Origin: Miscanthus floridulus
Lineage: Eukaryota > Streptophyta > Magnoliopsida > Poales > Poaceae
NCBI RefSeq assembly: GCF_019320115.1
Contig: NC_089587.1
Location: 102,822,166-102,886,165, forward strand
Direction: 5' to 3'
Length of the DNA stretch: 64,000 bases
The notes under the pieces were generated by a model. The model worked only from the letters and a program-made list of their open reading frames with translations, was not told the DNA's origin and ran no database searches. Shown here piece by piece: positions 57,241 to 64,000 of this stretch; positions within the stretch are counted from its first letter, which is position 1, and each line of letters opens with the position of its first letter. A program made the translations under genes and the position numbers.

Positions 57241-58620
57241 TATCCAAAATGAAGAATCTAGGGATCTCCAAAAGTCGTGTAACTTTTTATGTCGATACTA
57301 GTTTTACGTAAATGGGTAGTTTTGTAGTTTTGAAAAAAAAAACTATTCCTGCAATGCTATATCGTTTTTCTTGTGGATCCAAAATATAGGGCTTAGAGAT
57401 CTCCAAAAATCTTGTAACTTTTCAAGTAGATGCTAAAAATCAAGCATGATCTGTTTTTCTTGGATGTAGTGTCATAGTTTCTGTTCTTTTGAAACTAAAA
57501 TTATTCCTGGAATGTTATACTCGAGTTTTTGGTTAAGTTGTTTAGCACCAAAATGGTTCCCAAAAAATCTAAAAAAACTAGTTTTGAGCATCTGTTTTGT
57601 TAAGGAACTTTGGATTTCACTTGAGCACACATGTTGAGAAATTACATGACAAAATACTATTTTCTGGACCTAGAATATAGATTCTTTTTTTTTCATATTC
57701 TTGTATCATTTTGGGGCTAAACAATTTAAGAAGAAAAAATAATCAAATGTAGTAGTCTGGGAAGAATTGTTTAAATGACCATATGTTCTATGTTTCATGC
57801 ATTAGATGCATCATGTCATATGTGTGCATTACCTTCGGCATGCATAAAATTTATACATTGCTTTGAATGCTTTTCAATTTGATTTTACATTAAAATCTTT
57901 TTTTTTTTGCACACACTTTATTGAGGAACTTTGGATTTCACTAGCTCATGTATGCTAGGAGATTACATGACAAAATAATTTTTTTAGGACCAAGAATGTA
58001 GATGATGTATTTCTGGATTTTTGGAAATCATTTTGGGTCCAGCTCGATCGAAAACTAAAATATAGCATTTCGAGAACAATTTTAGTTCTAAACGATCATA
58101 TGTTCTATATACATGCATTAGATGCACCTCATGCCATCTCTGCATTTTTTAGCATCCATGAAAGTTTCTTGAGCTTGTTTTGAATGTTTAAAAAAAATTC
58201 ACGTTACAATCTAATTTTGAGCATGTGCTTTGTTAATGAACATTATATTTCACTTGAGCACATATGCTGGAAAATTATATGACAAAATACTACTTTCTGA
58301 ACTAAGAATTTAGGTGATTTTTGTGGATCTTTAGAAACCATATTAGGGCTAAACAGCTTAAACAAAAAAAAATCAAATATAACATTCCGGGAAGAATTTT
58401 AGTTTTCAAACTACAAAAGCTATGACACCGGATCTAAACAAAATGAGTCATGCTTGTTTTTTTAGCACCTACTTGGGAAATTAGATTTTTTTTTTAGATT
58501 CCTAGCTCAAAAAGAGCTTAACCAAAAATTGAAATATAGCATCTTAGGAAAAAAATAGTTTTAAAACTACAAAAGTTATGATACCTGATTCAAGCAAAAT
58601 ATGCCATTTTTTATTTTAGT
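57241..58620. repeat. Cluster of about 315-bp diverged repeats in both orientations
   Basis: The segment AACTTTGGATTTCAC and its followers (TACATGACAAAATA) occurs at 57,604, 57,925 and 58,237 with spacings of 321 and 312 bases. Parts of 57,300-57,560 are reverse complements of 58,330-58,590, for example ATTCCTGGAATGTTATA against ATAACATTCCGGGAAGAAT. No coding sequence. Confidence 0.7.
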
Positions 58621-58792
58621 ATCTCCTACAATTAAAAAGAACAAAGCGTGGACATCTTTTGGTGTGACATTTGTTTTGGTTCGTCCGTCTGCCCACCCCG
58701 TGCGATACCCCGCATGATAGAAAAAGAAATTGTCATCCCTGCGATCCCCGCCTGCTTTGAAGAAAACAAATCGATCACCTGAGGCCACATGC

Positions 58793-58966
58793 ATGGAAGG
58801 AAACAATAATCATGCATGAAAGGAAACAATCATGCATAGAAGGAAACAATAATCATGCATGAAAGGAAACAATAATCATGCATGGAAGGAAACAATCATG
58901 CATGGAAGAAAACAATAATCATGCATGGAAGGAAACAATCATGCATGGAAGGAAACAATAATCATT
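58793..58966 (+). repeat. CATGCATG minisatellite
   Basis: About eight units of CATGCATGGAAGGAAACAAT, alternating with and without an extra AAT, so units of about 20 and 23 bases. No spacer diversity. Confidence 0.85.
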
Positions 58967-59451
58967 TACTCTTTTTTCAAATAGTGGTCTTCATTTTGGA
59001 GCCCTTCATGCAGTTTAATAATGGCTGGGGAGCTAGGCTTGCGAGAACTTACTCTTAATTGGGTTGCGAGCTAGGGATGTAGCACTTCAATGGGTGTCTT
59101 GGTTGAGTTCTACAATTGCCAAAATTTGATGGTGCTGATAAGATTGACAATCCTATAACTCTGTAGTACCTTTCTTTTTTCAAAAAAAAAGGAGGGCAAA
59201 TGCTACTTATGGTCGAATCCATGTTCTTTTTGTTGTTTTGATTTGATGCCCACAGTCCACATGTTAACTTTCAGATGTGTTTGTAAAGAATCAAAAGGAG
59301 TTGGCCTAATGCCAATCTTTCTTGTCGTCTTTTTCATTCTTTATATTTATACTATGTAGCATGCCCGTGCGTTGCTACGGGATAACTAACAATTTATACT
59401 AAAAACACATGGATCGCACGATAAGATAATAATACTGTAAAAATTAAATAT
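58967..59451. other. Unclassified region
   Basis: It includes the widely dispersed grass word AGCATGCCCGTGCGTTGC (59,358-59,375). No gene. Confidence 0.35.
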
Positions 59452-59456
59452 CAACG

Positions 59457-61400
59457 TGAAAGCTCTAGTTTAGTTTTGATTAATTGATGAAACCCTAAGT
59501 GCTAACCTAGTTTATCAAAGTGATTATGAGATAGGTAGCACTACTCCAAGTGATGAAGCAATGGTGAAGATCATGACAATGGTGATGGCATGGTGATGAT
59601 CAAATGCTTGAACTTGAAATAAAGCAAGAGAAAAATAAAAGGCTCAAGGCAAAGGTATAAATAGTAGGAGCTATTTTGTTTCGGTGATCAAGACACTTAG
59701 CGAGTATGATCATATTTAGGTTAGATAGCCATACTATTAAGAGAGGTGAAACTCGTATTGAAATGCGGTTATCAAAGTGCCACAAGATGCTCTAACTCAT
59801 TGCATATGCATTTAGGATCTAGTGGAGTGCTAACACCCTTGAAAGTATTTGTGAAAGCATGCTAACACATGTGCACAAGGTGATACACTTGGTGGTTGGC
59901 ACATTTGAGCAAGGGTTAGAAACTTCATCGGTGGAGTGTTCGCCCGTAGAGTGCAGATAGTTCGACGGTGCCACCGGTGCCCTATACAGAAAAGACCACA
60001 GAGTGACCGGACGCTGGTGGTGTAGTGACCGGACGCTGGGGTCCTGAGTCCGGTCAGTAGCAGCTGTGAGCACGCGTCTCGGTCTTGTGACCGGACGCTA
60101 GCGCGAAGAGTGACCGGACGCTGGCAGGGTGCGTCCGGTCAGTGCTGACGTACGCTGATGTGAGACGCACAGAGGAAACGTTGAGTGACCGGACGCTGGG
60201 TGTGTCCGGTCGTGAAATTTCGTGTTTGGAACCTTACTAGAAATGATCGAATGCTGGGGTCCTACGTCCGGTCACTTTCTAACTGACACGTCCGGTCATC
60301 ACTTGACCGTTGAAATCGGGCGATCGTCGTTTGAAGCCGATGACATGTGGCAAGCATCGGGCGACCGGACGCTGGGGTCCTGTATCCGGTCGAACTGACT
60401 GGAGCGTCCGGTCACCCCAAGTTGTGTCTCATGAAGGGGTACAACGGCTCTATTTCATGGGGGGGCTTCTATTTAAGCCCTATGGCCGGCTCAAGCTCAC
60501 TCTCTTGGACATTTGCATTGATATAGCAACCTTGTGAGCTTAGCCAAAGCCCTCCCACTCATCTCTATCATTGTTTTATCATCATTGTGAGTTTGGGAGA
60601 GAATCCAAGTGCATTGCTTGAGTGATTGCATCTAGTGGCACTTGATATTCGTGTTTTGCTGCAGGATTCACTTGTTACTCTTGATGGTTGCCGCCACCTA
60701 GATGGCTTGGAGCAGTGAGGATCATTGAGCGAAGGTTGGTGATTATCTTCGGCTCCGATCGTGGTGATTGTGAGGGGTCTTGTGCCTTCCCCGGTGGAGA
60801 GCCGAAAAATAACTCTAGTGGATTGCTCATGTCATTGAGTTACCTCACTTGTGGGTAGGTTCTTGCAGTGTCCGATTGTGTGGACGAGGTTCGTGCAACA
60901 CCTCTTAGCCGCCGAACCACCAAGTGTTGGTCAACACAATGGGGATTAGCGTGCCGGCAAGCACGTGAACCTCGAGAGAAAAATTGGTTGTCTCTTGCCC
61001 TTTGGTATTCTCCCAGTGATTGATTTAGTATTCATCTTGTGATTGGTTCACTCCTCTACACGGTGGTATAATCACCCTACTCACTCATTTATATTCTTGC
61101 AAACTAGTTGTGGCAAGCTCTTTAGTGTAATTAGAATTGAGAGCTTGCTTTGTTATTTTAAGTTCATCTAGTGGAGCTCTTTAGAATAGCAAGATTGAGA
61201 GCTCTTAGTGAGTAGTAACATTGCAAGTTGTGTGTCTAGCAATCATTGCAACTAGAATTGTTGAATAGGTGGCTTGCAACCCTTGTAGAGCTAGAGCAAG
61301 TTTGCATTTCGCTATTTGTCATACTAATCAAATTGCTCTAGTTGATTTGTAGATTTTAAATAGGCTATTCACCCCCCTCTAGCCATATTAGGACATTTCA
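59457..61400 (+). mobile_element. Solo Copia LTR
   Basis: It runs 1,944 bases from TGAAAGCTCTAG to GGACATTTCA, with CAACG at 59,452-59,456 and 61,401-61,405 as an exact target duplication and no internal region. It is collinear with 17,589-19,538. This is the product expected of unequal recombination between the two LTRs of one insertion. The CCGGACGCT motif block is at about 60,005-60,410. Confidence 0.93.
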
Positions 61401-61405
61401 CAACG

Positions 61406-61855
61406 TTAAAGTGATATTTAATCCAAAAAGCAAAGTTTATGAATTTAACATAGTCACGGAGTGCGCGGCGTCATAGGCTCATAAACTCTACATTATAGAC
61501 ATTTCTGTGATGCGGCTAAGATAATGTTTTATATTGGCAAGAAGAAATCTCCGATATCTATTTCTTTTATTGTAATCCATTTATCTGGATAATGTTTGAG
61601 GTGAGGGCACATTTATAGTTTTTAGTAGCTTTGCGATATTGTCCGAAGTTATGATATGATTGATGTCTTGCAATGATCCTTTCATTAATTTAGTTTTCTA
61701 TCTATGTTTAATTGTTTATTCAATCTATTTTATAGGCACATCGGTAGATAATGGATGACAAAATTCAAGCATCCATAATTTATCTCTTTGACTTTGAGCA
61801 TGAGTTTTGTTTTTTAATTGATATATTATCCTTTTGTTTTTACCATAGCGTTTGA
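61406..61855. other. Unclassified AT-rich sequence
   Basis: No gene or element boundary recognised. It is the continuation of the sequence left of the solo LTR. Confidence 0.3.
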
Positions 61856-64000
61856 AATGACCCCGATTTCCACAAAGGGAAATCCACAGTGTCGAAGTGT
61901 AATAAGACCGTTGTAGATCATATTACCCAAATTCCAGTCGAATATCACATCCATACAACGATAATATCAGAGTACAAATAGTGCGAAATTACATAAATTA
62001 TTACATCGCCGCATTGGCGGAATCAAAAGTAACATTCATTCAGAATAGCTTGAAGATAAGATCGCCAAACTCGAGCGTAGGCACGAACCCCTCATCCATC
62101 AAACTCCTCAGAGCTAAACTCCTCAACAGAACTTGTGTGCCAAAATTTATCAGTATAATTTGTACTGGCCACTCCCAACCCTATGAGCATTGCTTTGTGA
62201 AAATTGGATGCAAGTTGGATATAGTCAAAAGAAACCTATAAGGCTGGGGTTTCCTATGTATTTTAGCATATCAAGTATATAATAGTATAGTCAAGTTTTA
62301 ACATTATTCCCACACACATTCCACTCCATTCCCTTTTCCGAGCCAGGTTTCGATCCTAGGATCGATATACCACCATCTCCACACCATCACCATACCATAA
62401 CCATACCATCGCTCAGTCGATAGGCCAACTCCCTCTCGGCACTGTCTCAAGACCCGTAGCCCCTGGCTACGACTGAACACTCACTTTCAGGGGGAGAAGA
62501 GAAGGACTCATCTCACTATCTAATTTAAGCGAAACCCAGGAAAGGTCCATAGCCGACAAGTCGGCACATGTATCGATCGATCAACCATACACTCTGCAGA
62601 GGTTCTACATAACCACAAGATCCACCTTCCTCGCTGACCATCGTCAACTAGGCTGATTCCGGCCGCTTGCTAGCCTAGGATAATGCCACTCTACCATTCA
62701 GCCCTGGTTCACCCCAAGTCAAGTCTGGGGTGGCTGAAACTGTGAGTCATGAGCCGGGTCCACAAGGTCTCCATGAAGTCTCGGAAGGGTGTGGGGGAAA
62801 TCCTCCGCGCCCCGTACCTCCTTACACTGTCCGCTATCAACCTAGCAGTAGTGGCAATACCCTACCAAGTAGTCCGGCCGTCCCGCACCATATAGGGCGA
62901 GTGGTTCGTAAGGCTTCCCGGTGAATCTGAGTACTAGTAAGTCCTTAGGGGTGACCAAGCCAGAATGTCTTCATCAGGGTTCCATTTATCGTGCCACCAC
63001 AGCACCTCCATCCTGGGCTCCTCCCATCACAGGTTCACACCCAGGACCACCTCATGTACCATTTACCCACCACAGGTATCCATTCCAAGGGTGCCTAGGT
63101 AGCACCACACGGCATGACTTGCCTCAGGCTCGTCATATACTCCAACTTGGTCGACACAACCCTCACCCTCCACACACCCAAGTCACACACACAGCACTCT
63201 CCCTGTAGTCCAGAATACACCATGCATTAATGTAGTATAAGCATAGTAGAAGTACAAGCAATTAAAATATAGCAATAAGCGTGTGTCTAACCTAATAGCA
63301 GGGTATGCAGGGGTAAGGTTGCGTCAAGGCAAAGGCCATCAAAAAAACATACTATCATGCAAGTCCTATCATAGTATGATTATAACAGCAAAGTAAAGCA
63401 ATAGCAGTTCTACATTAGCCAAGCGTAATAGGTACTACGAGATTGGGTGGGATGTGCCACCTTCAGTGTAGTTGTCTCCGTACTCCTCACGATACTCACA
63501 ATCCTCGTCTGTCTGTTGCTCCTCCGAGTCTACAACGATCGCATTATAGTCGCGTTAGCGACGTCTATAGAATAGCACAAAGGAGCAATGAAAATTCAAA
63601 AGAGCCAAATGCACTCAAACATGGATTAATTGCGTAGGGCTCGATTTTAGATGAATTTTGGTCCTAGTTTTGTATTTTTCTGAGGCCATATGAATTAGTT
63701 ATGAATTTCCGAAGTTTAAATCTATTTCTGAAAATGGAAAAAGGCTGAATTAATCCTGGGCTAACACGTGTCATGCTGTGGTTGGTCCACGTGGCTTGCT
63801 GACGTTAGCATGACGTCAGCATCATGGTTCCGAGCTGACTGGTGGGTCTAGTCACGGTCAACGACGAGTCAATGGTCAACGGTCTTCGGTCAACGGTCAG
63901 GGTCACTGACGTGTGGGGCCTGGGCTACTGACGTCAGCAGCTGATGTCAACGTGACATCAGCATGACGTCACCCTAGCTACGGGGGCTACTGCCATGTGG
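61856..64000. repeat. Gypsy-LTR-like sequence running off the window
   Basis: TGACCCCGATTTCC near 61,858 and the long untranslated-like, GC-balanced sequence resemble a grass Gypsy LTR. Short open frames at 62,730-63,208 have no domain. The last 240 bases are dense in ACGT-core motifs: TGACGTCA at 63,811-63,818, 63,929-63,936 and 63,964-63,971, CCACGTGG at 63,788-63,795, and several GGTCAACG words. This suits a U3 promoter. Orientation and ends are unresolved. Confidence 0.4.

Noticed and set aside
58793..58966. CRISPR-like array
   Set aside because: Units are contiguous with no unique spacers and the genome is a plant; a minisatellite.

Overview
The window is repeat-dense plant nuclear DNA, most likely from a large-genome grass of the panicoid/andropogonoid type. 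The evidence is the set of elements present: SIRE-type Copia elements whose LTRs end in CCCCCCTCTAG plus a TTTCA-type terminus, Stowaway MITEs beginning CTCCCTCCGTTCC, a CACTA element carrying TNP2 and Ulp1-type genes, and a Mutator-like element with a GRF zinc-finger gene. I recognise no intact host gene, rRNA or functional tRNA. The species is an inference.

Region 1 (about 31-21,352) is one Mutator-like element (MULE) with roughly 270-bp terminal inverted repeats. Each TIR ends in an inward TATAA, so transcription probably enters from both ends. From the left runs a GRF zinc-finger gene (+). From the right runs a mudrA-like transposase gene (-). They converge at about 12.4-12.9 kb. Each gene has been split by a Copia retrotransposon. 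A gag-only element (865-10,652, minus) sits inside the GRF motif. A pol-bearing element (gap to 19,538, plus) sits inside the transposase gene, with its 5' half hidden in a 100-N gap at 14,598-14,697. The gag-only element has lost its normal 5' LTR: a near-perfect palindrome of the LTR end stands in its place.

Region 2 (21.35-38.4 kb) is a mosaic: an orphan CACTA end, two inverted hAT-like ends 12 kb apart (22,854 and 34,893), Gypsy-LTR-like stretches, a tRNA-derived SINE with a duplicated tail, several MITEs, and a complete 2.7-kb LTR element (32,021-34,731, TSD GTAAA) without pol but with eight copies of a 37-38 bp repeat.

Region 3 (38,418-49,435) is a structurally complete 11.0-kb CACTA element (TSD TAA). 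It has hairpin-forming GC-rich subterminal arrays at both ends and a third array in the middle. Gene 1 is a TNP2 transposase with one frameshift. Gene 2 has a Transposase_24-like region followed by a six-exon Ulp1/C48 protease. Its splicing model closes in frame and its catalytic His-Asp-Gln-Cys set is intact, but it carries a single in-frame TAG. The outer array precedes gene 1 and the internal array directly precedes the TATA box of gene 2, so both genes could answer to the same DNA-binding protein.

Region 4 (49.4-64 kb) holds Gypsy-like LTR sequence, a 5'-truncated L1 LINE with a 14-bp TSD, MITE relics, a cluster of about 315-bp repeats in both orientations, a CATGCATG minisatellite, a perfect solo LTR (59,457-61,400, TSD CAACG) of the same family as the Copia LTR at 17,589-19,538, and a Gypsy-LTR-like end rich in ACGT-core sites.
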